Assembly (NCBI RefSeq): GCF_008764245.1
Contig: NZ_VTQV01000007.1
Span: 34,860 to 98,859, forward strand
Direction of reading: 5' to 3'
Source of the DNA: Bacillus subtilis
GTDB lineage: Bacteria; Bacillota; Bacilli; Bacillales; Bacillaceae_C
Length of the DNA: 64,000 bases
The notes beneath the pieces were generated by a model that was given only the letters and a program-made list of their open reading frames with translations, was not told the origin of the DNA and searched no databases. Shown here in pieces: positions 19,601-26,090 of the stretch (within the stretch, counting starts at the first letter, position 1; every line of letters starts with the position of its first letter). A program made the position numbers and the translations under genes.

Positions 19601-20321
19601 CAGAGGATTCCGGTACATCGGTTTGCTCTCCCCAAATTTGCGGTGATGCTGGAGGCAGATCGGCATACCAGTCATAGAAACTCAGCATTTCTCCACCTAA
19701 CAATGAAATAAAACGGGCACCGGACGCATAACTAATCATTGACATCGCGGGAATAGGGGTAAACCCTGCAATTCGGTCTGGTCCGTATTGACGGATCGTG
19801 TAAATAAGCTGAGCAGAAATTAAGCGACTAACCTCTTGCCAAGAGACGCGCACATGCCCGCCTTTTCCGCGTGCTTTTTTATAAGAATTGGCTTTTTCCG
19901 GATCTTCGACAATGCTTGCCCACGCATCAACAGGGTTTGGATATTCTTGTAATGCTTGCTTCCATAACCGGCATAAACGACCACGGACATAAGGATATTT
20001 GACGCGGAGCGGACTATATTCATACCAAGAAAATGAGGCCCCACGCGGACAACCCCTTGGCTCAAACTCCGGCATATCCGGTCCACAGGAGGGATAATCA
20101 ATTTGCTGGTTTTCCCATGTAATAATCCCGTTTTTCACAAACACTTTCCAACTGCAAGACCCTGTACAGTTTACTCCATGTGTCGTGCGCACCACTTTAT
20201 CATGGGACCAACGTTGTCGGTACATCTTCTCCCATTCCCGACTTTTCTCTTCTAAAATCGACCAATTGCCTGAATAACGTTCTGTCGGTTTAAAAAATTT
20301 TAGGCCAAATTTCTTTTTCAC
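16647..20321 (-). CDS. narG: Respiratory nitrate reductase alpha subunit NarG
   Basis: NarG is the catalytic bis-MGD molybdenum subunit reducing nitrate to nitrite on the cytoplasmic side. The N-terminus has the FS0 cluster ligands in HGVNCTGSCSW with a fourth Cys in RGCPRGASF, then WYADLPPASPQIWGEQTDVP with the Asp that ligates Mo, and WGSNVPLTRTPDAHF. The C-terminus has YTPHGKWNIHS-like FLTPHGKW (here YLTPHGKW), FRGGPTVW and GFNYYGP. GTG 20321 (GGGAG four bases before, AAGGAG further up) gives 1224 residues, matching the 1228 of B. subtilis; an upstream in-frame ATG at 20381 would add an unrelated leader. First gene of the operon. Confidence 0.96.
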   Translation of the reverse strand: MKKKFGLKFFKPTERYSGNWSILEEKSREWEKMYRQRWSHDKVVRTTHGVNCTGSCSWKVFVKNGIITWENQQIDYPSCGPDMPEFEPRGCPRGASFSWYEYSPLRVKYPYVRGRLCRLWKQALQEYPNPVDAWASIVEDPEKANSYKKARGKGGHVRVSWQEVSRLISAQLIYTIRQYGPDRIAGFTPIPAMSMISYASGARFISLLGGEMLSFYDWYADLPPASPQIWGEQTDVPESSDWYNAGYLIMWGSNVPLTRTPDAHFMTEVRYKGTKVVSVAPDYAENVKFADDWMAPNPGSDAAIAQSMTHVILKEFYQDRKEPMFLNYAKQYTDMPFLILLDEHEDKYKAGRFLRASDLGDTSEHSEWKPVIFDEMGEEIVVPNGTMGQRWEEDQKWNLILERGDGTSIDPALSILEHGAEWEEIVFPYFDHDQNGIFTRTIPAKAIQLADGTTRMVATVYDLMMSQYGVARPGGRLNAKGYDDADSHYTPAWQEKITGVKAELVTQIAHEFAQNSLDTDGRSMIIMGAGINHWFNSDTIYRAILNLVILTASQGVNGGGWAHYVGQEKCRPIEGWSTIAFAKDWQGTARQQNGTSFFYFATDQWKYEEMGTESLKSPLGGKIKYQHPADYNVLAARLGWLPSYPQFNKNSLLFAEEAKKVGKETDEEMIQHAVDQVKSGETQFAIEDPDAPENFPRSLFIWRSNLISSSAKGQEYFMKHLLGTHNGLLSTPNEKEKPEEIKWREEVEGKLDLMVALDFRMTATPLYADVVLPAATWYEKTDLSSTDMHPFVHPFNPAIDPLWESRSDWDIFRTLAKEFSDMAKTELPGVYKDLVTSPLLHDSKNEIAQSYGLVKDWKKGEVEAIPGKTMPNFSLVERDYTQIYDKYVTLGTNVATGKVGAHGVSFSVTEEYEELKRINGTYFDDTIKSGLPKLHTARQVADAMLNLSSATNGRVSQKAWEVAEKKHGVPLKDISSDRAAEKITFQSITIQPREVIPTPVFSGSNKMGRRYSPFTTNIERLVPFRTLTGRQHFYLDHEIFLQFGESLPIYKPTLPPMVFGPNDRKIVGGKDSLVLRYLTPHGKWNIHSTYQDNQHMLTLFRGGPTVWISDVDAAAHDIQDNDWVEVYNRNGVVTARAVVSHRMPKGTMFMYHAQDKHINVPGSEMTDSRGGSHNAPTRIHMKPTQMVGGYAQISYGFNYYGPIGNQRDEYVAVRKMKEVNWLED

Positions 20322-20403
20322 AGGACTCCCACACTCCTTCTTCACACCCACAAATATGTAGATCGTGATTCTTACTTCCATTATCTGAGAAGCGGGAAGG
20401 ATT

Positions 20404-20444
20404 TCCTATTAGGGAAACACCTATACCTGGTGGGAAAAACCCTG
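20404..20444 (-). promoter_or_regulatory. Palindromic motifs upstream of narG (candidate NreC sites)
   Basis: GGGAAAAACCC (20432-20442) is an interrupted palindrome and TATTAGGGA (20407-20415) is identical to a block upstream of narK. No good -35 is visible, fitting an activator-dependent promoter. No TGTGA-N6-TCACA Fnr site was seen. Binding by NreC is inferred. Confidence 0.35.
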
Positions 20445-20488
20445 AGTTGCTTGGGTGGAAAAAGCTTGTTGTTACAAGGGGAATATTT

Positions 20489-20899
20489 CTATACGAGAGT
20501 ATTTTGTATTATGCGAGAGTATTTTTCTCTTATGCGGGAGTAAATCGCTACTATCTGATGGAATATCATTTGCCATTTACTGTTATTCTTTTTCCAAATA
20601 GAACTTCGTAAAGCATATTTACTATCGTTGTGCCTTAACGTTCGGTACGTTGCCAATATAACATCTGATGCTAACAATTTAATCTTAAAATCAGTTACTG
20701 TAAATTGTATCGGCTTATTCATATTGATAGTTTTCGCTGCATCTAGTTGTGCTTTTTTATCATACGAATTCCCTGAACTCCCGAATTCTAAAAAGTCATC
20801 TGCAAGAAGCTCATGAAGTTCTTTATAATCATAGTTCATTAATCGCTTTTCAAGATTAAGAATATGTTCTAACAATAATAAATCCTCCATTAAACTCAC
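20489..20899 (-). CDS. DUF4440 / NTF2-like small protein
   Basis: A 136-residue protein of the SnoaL/NTF2-like cone fold. LEKRLMNYDYKELHELLADDFLEFGSSG and YRTLRHNDSKYALRSSIWKK with WQMIFHQIVA match the DUF4440 pattern of an N-terminal helix, FxEFG-type loop and a final strand RxSxWxxxxxxWxxxFHQ. Family members are small ligand-binding or hydrolytic proteins with mostly unknown function. The last 17 residues, containing YSRIREKYSRI, are encoded by a tandem repeat and lie beyond the usual family end. GGGGAGTG precedes the ATG. Confidence 0.75.
   Translation of the reverse strand: MSLMEDLLLLEHILNLEKRLMNYDYKELHELLADDFLEFGSSGNSYDKKAQLDAAKTINMNKPIQFTVTDFKIKLLASDVILATYRTLRHNDSKYALRSSIWKKNNSKWQMIFHQIVAIYSRIREKYSRIIQNTLV
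20491..20545. repeat. Degenerate 20-bp tandem repeat at the end of a gene
   Basis: Three units start at 20491, 20511 and 20531: ATACGAGAGTATTTTGTATT, ATGCGAGAGTATTTTTCTCT and TATGCGGGAGTAAAT. They overlap the last codons of the minus-strand gene at 20489 and give its C-terminus a repeated YSRI motif. Confidence 0.6.
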
Positions 20900-20906
20900 T
20901 CCCCAA

Positions 20907-21047
20907 CTAAAGTATTTTTAACCGATACCTATAATATATAATCAATATTGCTATAAAAGTAACGATCAGATTTTCTACCGTCGCACAACCTATTATTTTG
21001 ACACATATTGAAGGTTCTCCTGGATTTTTAAAGATTGATAATAGCAA
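20907..21047 (-). CDS. Possible 46-residue membrane peptide
   Basis: A TTG at 21047 preceded by GGGGGAGGAG opens 46 codons ending 7 bp before the DUF4440 gene. The product is hydrophobic in its second half (NLIVTFIAILIIYYRYR), suggesting one helix with a basic tail. The frame is open further upstream to a stop near the hairpin at 21116, so it may be the end of a decayed gene. I do not recognise a family. Tight spacing and the ribosome binding site are the only support. Confidence 0.25.
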   Translation of the reverse strand: MLLSIFKNPGEPSICVKIIGCATVENLIVTFIAILIIYYRYRLKIL

Positions 21048-21115
21048 TATTACTCCTCCCCCACAAAGGACTATATACCTAATCTTTAGCCTTTTAAATA
21101 AGCTTAAAAGTCTAA

Positions 21116-21150
21116 AAAATCCTGCATACCCTTAATGCAGGATTTTTTTA
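21116..21150. terminator. Terminator hairpin between ytoP and the DUF4440 gene
   Basis: AAAATCCTGCAT and ATGCAGGATTTTTTT flank a 7-nt loop, giving a strong stem with T-runs. On the minus strand it can end ytoP transcription. The rest of the 304-bp gap holds only the possible small frame at 20907. Confidence 0.8.
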
Positions 21151-21203
21151 CCAAATTATCAGTCTTTATTTAAAATAATTAAACTTTATTTCAAATCCAC
21201 ATT

Positions 21204-22274
21204 TTATTGCTGCTTAATCGCATCCACCGTTGAGCGATCACATGCTTTGACAAGTTTTACAAGTAATTCTTTCGCAGCTGCGTAATCATCGACATGGATG
21301 ATCGAGGAAGATGTATGAATGTAACGTGAACAAATCCCAATCACCGCACTAGGAATTCCCTCGTTGGCGGTGTGCACACGCCCGGCATCTGTTCCCCCTT
21401 GTGAAACAAAATATTGATAAGCGATGTTATTAGATTCGGCTGTATCTAGGACGAATTCACGCATGCCTTTATGAGTGACCATTGAGCGGTCAAAGATCCG
21501 GAGAAGTGCGCCTTTTCCAAGCTGGCCAAATTCGTTTTTATCACCGGACGCATCATTGGCTGGGCTTGCGTCTAGCGCGAAGAAAAGGTCTGGTTGAATC
21601 ATGTTTGCCGCAGTGGCTGCCCCGCGCAATCCGACTTCTTCTTGAACGGTTGCTCCCGAGTAGAGCCTATTTGGCAGGTCTTCTCCCTGTAATTCTTTCA
21701 ATAGCTCGATGGATAACCCACAACCATAGCGATTATCCCACGCTTTTGCCATGATTTTCTTCGGATTCGCAAGCGGTGTAAACGGACAAACAGGGACAAT
21801 CATTTGCCCAGGCTTGATGCCCATTTTCTCTGCATCTTTGCGGTCATCCGCCCCTACATCAATCAGCATATTTTTAACATCCATTGGTTTCTTGCGCTGC
21901 GCCTCTGTCAAAAGATGGGGCGGAATCGAACCAATCACACCATCGATCTTATTAGTTTCTGTCACAACTTGTACCCGTTGCGCGAGCATAACTTGGTTCC
22001 ACCAGCCACCGATCGTTTGAAAGCGAATCATCCCATTATCGGTAATTTGTGTGACCATAAAGCCCACTTCATCCATGTGACCGGCGACCATAATCGTTGG
22101 GCCTTGTTCATCCCCACGTTTGAACCCAAAAATTCCCCCTAAGCGATCTTGAATAATCCCATCCGCATATTTTTCTAATTCTTCCCGCATATAATCGCGA
22201 ACAGCATGCTCATTGCCTGCGATCCCTGGCAACTCTGTCAGCGTTTTAAACATTGTAAGGGTTTCTTGATTCAT
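21204..22274 (-). CDS. ytoP: M42 family metallo-aminopeptidase YtoP
   Basis: A 356-residue M42 (glutamyl/deblocking aminopeptidase-like) enzyme, forming large tetrahedral peptidase particles in related species. Di-metal ligands and catalytic acids are visible: [40 protein letters not shown], and [11 protein letters not shown] with YIHTSSS. ATG 22274 is preceded by GGGAGGAAAATTG; an earlier ATG at 22289 lies at the binding site. In B. subtilis ytoP neighbours ytzB and ytnP, as here with an esterase and a dehydrogenase inserted. Confidence 0.93.
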   Translation of the reverse strand: MNQETLTMFKTLTELPGIAGNEHAVRDYMREELEKYADGIIQDRLGGIFGFKRGDEQGPTIMVAGHMDEVGFMVTQITDNGMIRFQTIGGWWNQVMLAQRVQVVTETNKIDGVIGSIPPHLLTEAQRKKPMDVKNMLIDVGADDRKDAEKMGIKPGQMIVPVCPFTPLANPKKIMAKAWDNRYGCGLSIELLKELQGEDLPNRLYSGATVQEEVGLRGAATAANMIQPDLFFALDASPANDASGDKNEFGQLGKGALLRIFDRSMVTHKGMREFVLDTAESNNIAYQYFVSQGGTDAGRVHTANEGIPSAVIGICSRYIHTSSSIIHVDDYAAAKELLVKLVKACDRSTVDAIKQQ

Positions 22275-22397
22275 CAATTTTCCTCCCATTTCAAAAATGT
22301 ATGTATAGTTCTATTTTAACCGATTTTTTCTCGTTGGCTATTCATTTGTTTATTCAGTATAAAATTATCTATTATCAATGATAATGGTTACATATAA

Positions 22398-23957
22398 TTA
22401 ATGCTGAATATCTTCATTTTTTATAATGGATTCAAAGGATGGTGCTACACTTGAATGCAGGGCGATTAATTCATGATCATAATTACGCTTTACTTCGCAT
22501 GTTCTATCAAAAATCATCGTCGCCTCATCATCTGGTTTACAAGCTGGCCATTCAGGCAGGTTACTTGAAGCAGGTGTACCATTCTTTGCAAAACTAATCC
22601 ATGCATCAAACATTTGCTGCTCCAATAAATCTGAAACACCAGGAATATTACATACTGGAACTTTATCCGTATTACGGAATACAAACGGAATTTCGCTGCA
22701 ATGCCAAGCAGTTCTTCCACCATCATAAGGAAACTCTAAACTAAACATATACGAATACGTAGTAGCCTCCTGATGCTCTGCTTTCTTAGCGATAAAATCA
22801 ATAGAAGGCGCACGGAATAAGGAGTCGAGAAATAGTAAGTCTGTTAAATTTTTCTCCGGATAAGCTTCTTTAAAGAGAGCTATTAGTTTTTCACTATGTT
22901 CTCCGTATCTTTTTGTAACTAATTCTTCCATTTGTTGACTGGATAGATTTTCTTTGTCGGCAATTCCTGGTCCAAATGCTGGGAATTCTGCAAAAACTGT
23001 GCCTACCATTACAGGTATCGTTTTGGCATGTTCCGTAAATCCAACAACTCGTGGATCTCCTACATAAAAATCATTCTGAATGGGAGTACAACCAACATAA
23101 TGGCCCTCTTTCGCCATTTTTTCCGATACCTTATTATAGGCTTCTGCTAAAAGTGGATATGGAATAGTTTCTAGCTTTTCGACTTCTTCCTCACCATAGC
23201 CAAGTTCATTAAGTAAGGCTTTTACGATTTCTGTTCCATCTACTTTTCCTGTTGCCACAAATCCATCAATCAATCCACTCTGGATGATTCCTTTATGAAA
23301 CAACCCATCTGCTTCTGGTGTTTGCATCAAAGTCCAAACTTTCATGCCGCCTCCAGACTGTCCAAATAATGTTACATTTTCTGGATCTCCACCAAAGTTC
23401 TCAATATTATCTTGAATCCACTTTAAAGCAGCAACCATATCAGCATTTCCTGCATTGCCTGAATTGTTATATTTTTCCCCGAATGGTGATAAATCTAAAT
23501 AACCTAAAATATTTAAGCGATGATTTAAGCTTACTATGACGACATCACCAAATTTGCTCATATTTTCCCCATCATAAGCTACTTGTTCAATGGACGATCC
23601 AGCTGAAAAACCACCGCCATGCAGCCAAACGAGAACTGGCTTTTTAGCATTTTTGTCTATACTCTGTGTCCAAATGTTCAAATACTGACAATTTTCATCC
23701 ATTGGCCAATAGCGATGAGGAACAAGTATTTCTCCTAAAGGTTGTTCTTGTTTCAACAAAGGACTTACATATCCGTAAGATGTTGCTTCTTTCACACCAA
23801 CCCAAGGTTGCACTTCTGTGGGCATCTGGAACCGTTTAGCATCCGCATATTTGATGCCGTGGAAAGTATACGTCCTATCAATCTTATAACCTCTTAATTT
23901 TCCAGCTTTTGTTTCTACAATTGGTTCTGTTTTACTACAAACGAAAGTTCTTGACAT
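22398..23957 (-). CDS. Type-B carboxylesterase
   Basis: A 519-residue alpha/beta-hydrolase of the carboxylesterase type-B/para-nitrobenzyl esterase family. It has ENCQYLNIWTQ, the oxyanion-hole block PVLVWLHGGGFSAGSS, and nucleophile Ser in VTLFGQSGGGMKV. The nucleophile motif is GQSGGG rather than the common GESAGG. FGPGIADKEN and the C-terminal TAWHCSEIPFVF supply the expected acid region and His. It probably hydrolyses small esters in the cytoplasm, since no signal peptide is present. It is monocistronic: the downstream gap to ytoP is 123 bp and the upstream gap about 330 bp. Confidence 0.9.
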   Translation of the reverse strand: MSRTFVCSKTEPIVETKAGKLRGYKIDRTYTFHGIKYADAKRFQMPTEVQPWVGVKEATSYGYVSPLLKQEQPLGEILVPHRYWPMDENCQYLNIWTQSIDKNAKKPVLVWLHGGGFSAGSSIEQVAYDGENMSKFGDVVIVSLNHRLNILGYLDLSPFGEKYNNSGNAGNADMVAALKWIQDNIENFGGDPENVTLFGQSGGGMKVWTLMQTPEADGLFHKGIIQSGLIDGFVATGKVDGTEIVKALLNELGYGEEEVEKLETIPYPLLAEAYNKVSEKMAKEGHYVGCTPIQNDFYVGDPRVVGFTEHAKTIPVMVGTVFAEFPAFGPGIADKENLSSQQMEELVTKRYGEHSEKLIALFKEAYPEKNLTDLLFLDSLFRAPSIDFIAKKAEHQEATTYSYMFSLEFPYDGGRTAWHCSEIPFVFRNTDKVPVCNIPGVSDLLEQQMFDAWISFAKNGTPASSNLPEWPACKPDDEATMIFDRTCEVKRNYDHELIALHSSVAPSFESIIKNEDIQH

Positions 23958-24222
23958 ATCTTGTCCCCCTTATTTTCTAAAATTCAAACAATCACTTTTT
24001 GGTAGATTTATGTTACCAATATCAATCTTAAACTAATAGAACAATAAATGAAAGCGGTATATTTATAGAGGTCAAATTGAGTATCTATATACTGAAATCC
24101 CCAGTTAGAGCATCATATTTATCTCACTTCCGATGATGTTTTGGAAGTTCTTAGTACATTTGAACCGATATTTAGGGTAAAAAACAAATAATAGAATTTG
24201 ATCTCTTCATCCTATCTTTCCA

Positions 24223-24251
24223 TTGTCTAAACAGCATAAATCAGGTATGAT
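24223..24251 (+). promoter_or_regulatory. Promoter of the candidate antisense RNA
   Basis: TTGTCT (24223-24228), exactly 17 bp, TATGAT (24246-24251): a near-consensus sigma-A promoter with transcription expected from about 24258. It has no gene in its own direction before the terminator at 24307-24347, so it should make a short RNA. Confidence 0.65.
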
Positions 24252-24257
24252 AGACAT

Positions 24258-24348
24258 AAGATGATGGAGTAGGAAAAGGGGTTTCCCCCTATTCCACAGG
24301 TTCATGGGAGCCTTTCTTCGCTGCCGACGAAGAAGGCTCCTTTTTGTT
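24258..24348 (+). ncRNA. Candidate antisense RNA (type I antitoxin)
   Basis: The promoter at 24223-24251 and the terminator GGAGCCTTTCTTCG-(7-nt loop)-CGAAGAAGGCTCC-TTTTTGTT (24307-24347) delimit an RNA of about 90 nt without a reading frame. It is fully complementary to the last 17 or so codons and the 3' untranslated part of the small peptide gene on the minus strand. The 3'-overlapping layout matches TxpA/RatA and BsrG/SR4 type I systems of B. subtilis. The RNA itself is inferred, not shown. Confidence 0.55.
24271..24297 (-). terminator. Terminator-like hairpin of the small peptide mRNA
   Basis: On the minus strand GGAATAGGGG-GAAA-CCCCTTTTCC forms a stem with a GAAA tetraloop and a T-rich 3' arm, overlapping and following the TAG stop codon. 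In the other direction it would be a 5' hairpin of the antisense RNA. Confidence 0.55.
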
Positions 24349-24435
24349 GCGATAATTCATGATCGCGGTTACAAGGTTGATACCCGCCACTACCACATTC
24401 ATAATGGCCACGAAAAGCAGAACATACCTCTCCAT
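24289..24435 (-). CDS. 48-residue membrane peptide, candidate SOS-controlled type I toxin
   Basis: The ATG at 24435 lies 8 nt after AAGGAGG, an almost perfect Shine-Dalgarno. The product starts MERYVLLFVAIMNVVV and continues AGINLVTAIMNYRNKKEP, i.e. one transmembrane helix followed by a basic, Ser/Ala/Lys-rich tail ending HEPVE. This is the build of type I toxins (TxpA, BsrG, TisB), though I see no close sequence match to a named one. Its promoter overlaps a LexA-like box, its ribosome binding site is in a hairpin, and an antisense RNA gene overlaps its 3' end. Function as a toxin is inferred from this architecture. Confidence 0.6.
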   Translation of the reverse strand: MERYVLLFVAIMNVVVAGINLVTAIMNYRNKKEPSSSAAKKGSHEPVE

Positions 24436-24442
24436 TCACCTC

Positions 24443-24462
24443 ACCTCCTTTCATATGGAGGT
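24443..24462 (-). promoter_or_regulatory. Shine-Dalgarno-sequestering hairpin in the peptide mRNA leader
   Basis: ACCTCC and GGAGGT form a perfect 6-bp stem with an 8-nt loop; the 3' arm is the Shine-Dalgarno of the 48-residue peptide. The hairpin would be at the very 5' end of the mRNA (start expected near 24465). Leader structures that hide the binding site are usual in type I toxin mRNAs. Confidence 0.6.
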
Positions 24463-24471
24463 TGTCTTTAA

Positions 24472-24507
24472 AGTATAGCAAAACAAGTTACACAGAACAA
24501 GTGTTCC
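24472..24507 (-). promoter_or_regulatory. Peptide promoter with overlapping LexA (SOS) box
   Basis: On the minus strand TTGTTC (24495-24500), 17 bp, TATACT (24472-24477) is a good sigma-A promoter. AGAACAAGTGTTCC (24494-24507, plus-strand reading) fits the Bacillus LexA/DinR consensus CGAACRNRYGTTYC at 13 of 14 positions and covers the -35. LexA bound here should block transcription until DNA damage. Confidence 0.6.
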
Positions 24508-24651
24508 TTGTAAATTTTTTACAAAAGCTAAGCCCTTAGCTCCCCTGAGGATCCACTTTAAATATTTTTGGTTTGGCATATTGATCAAGAGATTTATTTG
24601 AAGCTTTTAGGTAGAATTATACATAATTACTATAATATAGGGAGTGATCCA

Positions 24652-25614
24652 ATGACGACGAAAACCTTAGTGATTAACCTAGAATTAGCGAACCATCTTT
24701 TAGATGAAATCAAACAGGTAGTGCCTGATTGGAAGGTTGTCGCTTGTAAAGACAGTGCTCGTATTCAGGATGAACTGGAACAAGCGGAAGTCATATTGCA
24801 CTGGAAAAAGGAAGCGGCACCGACTTTGCTTGAAAAAAATGACCAGCTAAAATGGATTCAGACATGGAGCGCGGGTGTGAATAATTTGCCCCTTCAGACA
24901 CTCAAACAAAAAGATGTCGTGCTGACGAGTGCAAATGGTGTCCATGCCTACCCAATCTCCGAGACGATCTTTGCGCTTATGCTCGGTTTAACAAGAAAGA
25001 TTCACACTTATGTACGTCATCAGCAAGAAAAAAAGTGGCATAATGGCGGACTTGAATTAGAAATTCATGGGAAAACGATTGGGATTATCGGGGTTGGTGC
25101 CATCGGCCAAGAAACAGCTAAAATTGCTAAAGCCTTTGGGATGAAGGTTCTCGGTGTAAGACACTCGGGAAAACCTGAAGCACATATCGATCACATGTAT
25201 AAGCCTGATCAATTGGCAGACGTCCTTGGGCAATCTGACTTTGTCGTGATCACACTGCCACTAACAAAAGAAACGACCCGTATGTTTGGTGAGAAACAAT
25301 TTCACCAAATGAAAAACAATGCTTTCCTTATCAATATCGGCAGAGGACAAATTATCGATGAGGCGGCACTGATTCAGGCATTGAAGGATAAAGAGATTGC
25401 AGGTGCGGGACTTGATGTATTTGAAGTAGAGCCATTACCGGCAGACAGTCCACTCTGGGATTTGGATAATGTGATCATCACCCCTCATACCGCAGGGGCG
25501 ACCGAACATTATACCGAGCGTGTTGTACGGGATATTTTTATTCCTAATCTAAGACATTACCTCACCCATCAAGCCCCTCATCTAAATGTTGTTGATTATG
25601 AAAAGGAGTATTAA
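24652..25614 (+). CDS. D-2-hydroxyacid dehydrogenase family protein
   Basis: A 320-residue NAD(P)-dependent dehydrogenase of the D-isomer-specific 2-hydroxyacid family. The Rossmann motif is TIGIIGVGAIGQETAKIAKAFG, the catalytic Arg region is NIGRGQIIDEAAL, the Glu is in GAGLDVFEVEPLP, and the His lies in VIITPHTAGATEHY. PISETIFALMLGLTRK marks the family. Substrate (glyoxylate, hydroxypyruvate or another 2-keto acid) is not determined. ATG 24652 is chosen because GGGAGTGA precedes it; an in-frame upstream start at 24568 has no binding site. Confidence 0.9.
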   Translation: MTTKTLVINLELANHLLDEIKQVVPDWKVVACKDSARIQDELEQAEVILHWKKEAAPTLLEKNDQLKWIQTWSAGVNNLPLQTLKQKDVVLTSANGVHAYPISETIFALMLGLTRKIHTYVRHQQEKKWHNGGLELEIHGKTIGIIGVGAIGQETAKIAKAFGMKVLGVRHSGKPEAHIDHMYKPDQLADVLGQSDFVVITLPLTKETTRMFGEKQFHQMKNNAFLINIGRGQIIDEAALIQALKDKEIAGAGLDVFEVEPLPADSPLWDLDNVIITPHTAGATEHYTERVVRDIFIPNLRHYLTHQAPHLNVVDYEKEY

Positions 25615-25726
25615 ATAAAACAACGATAAAGATAGCAAAGAGAGAGTGATTTCTTCCTCGTTAAATTCTCGAAGAATTTGCTTGATTCCTGTATACTGAA
25701 AAAATAGAGATGTGGAGGTGCAGGAA

Positions 25727-26038
25727 ATGAATTGGAAGTCTTTTATAGCTGGAACTCTTACTGGGTTAATCGGTGGCTATTGTTTACGAAAAATAATGGA
25801 GGAGCAAGTCCCCTTATCAGGTGAAAAGGTACTTGCCGATATTAAGCATGCTTTTAAAAAAGAAGGAAGTATTAATGGTTCGTGGATGCAGATGAAGCCT
25901 GAAGATTATCAGAAACATGCGATTAAAACGAAGGTGTATCGTGGCGGCATTATGCGTACCCGCGACGGAGAACGCGAACAGTTTGAATTTATCGCAGATG
26001 CCTATACAGGAAGTGTTCTGGATGTGTACCCGATTTAA
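25727..26038 (+). CDS. ytzB: YtzB-like PepSY-domain membrane protein
   Basis: 103 residues, beginning MNWKSFIAGTLTGLIGGYCL, an N-terminal membrane anchor with glycine zipper, followed by a single PepSY-like domain (KVLADIKHAFKKEG ... IKTKVYRGGIMRT ... FEFIADAYTGSVLDVYPI). Small PepSY proteins are thought to bind or inhibit proteases outside the cell; the exact role of YtzB is unknown. GGAGGTG precedes ATG 25727; an in-frame GTG at 25712 is upstream of it. The order ytoP-ytzB-ytnP resembles B. subtilis. Confidence 0.8.
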   Translation: MNWKSFIAGTLTGLIGGYCLRKIMEEQVPLSGEKVLADIKHAFKKEGSINGSWMQMKPEDYQKHAIKTKVYRGGIMRTRDGEREQFEFIADAYTGSVLDVYPI

Positions 26039-26044
26039 GGAGAG

Positions 26045-26090
26045 GGCAGAAAGCTCCCATTGATGGTGCTTTCTGCCTTTTTTATTTTTT
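26045..26090. terminator. Terminator between convergent ytzB and ytnP
   Basis: GGCAGAAAGC and GCTTTCTGCC form a 10-bp stem with a 13-nt loop followed by TTTTTTATTTTTTT on the plus strand. It overlaps the last codons of the opposite-strand ytnP gene. Confidence 0.85.

Noticed and set aside
16647..20381. A 1244-codon version of narG
   Set aside because: The extra leader is hydrophobic, unlike NarG N-termini, and lacks a binding site; GTG 20321 matches the length of homologues.
20322..20490. Fnr or Crp-type site before narG
   Set aside because: No TGTGA-N6-TCACA-like palindrome was found in the upstream region by eye.
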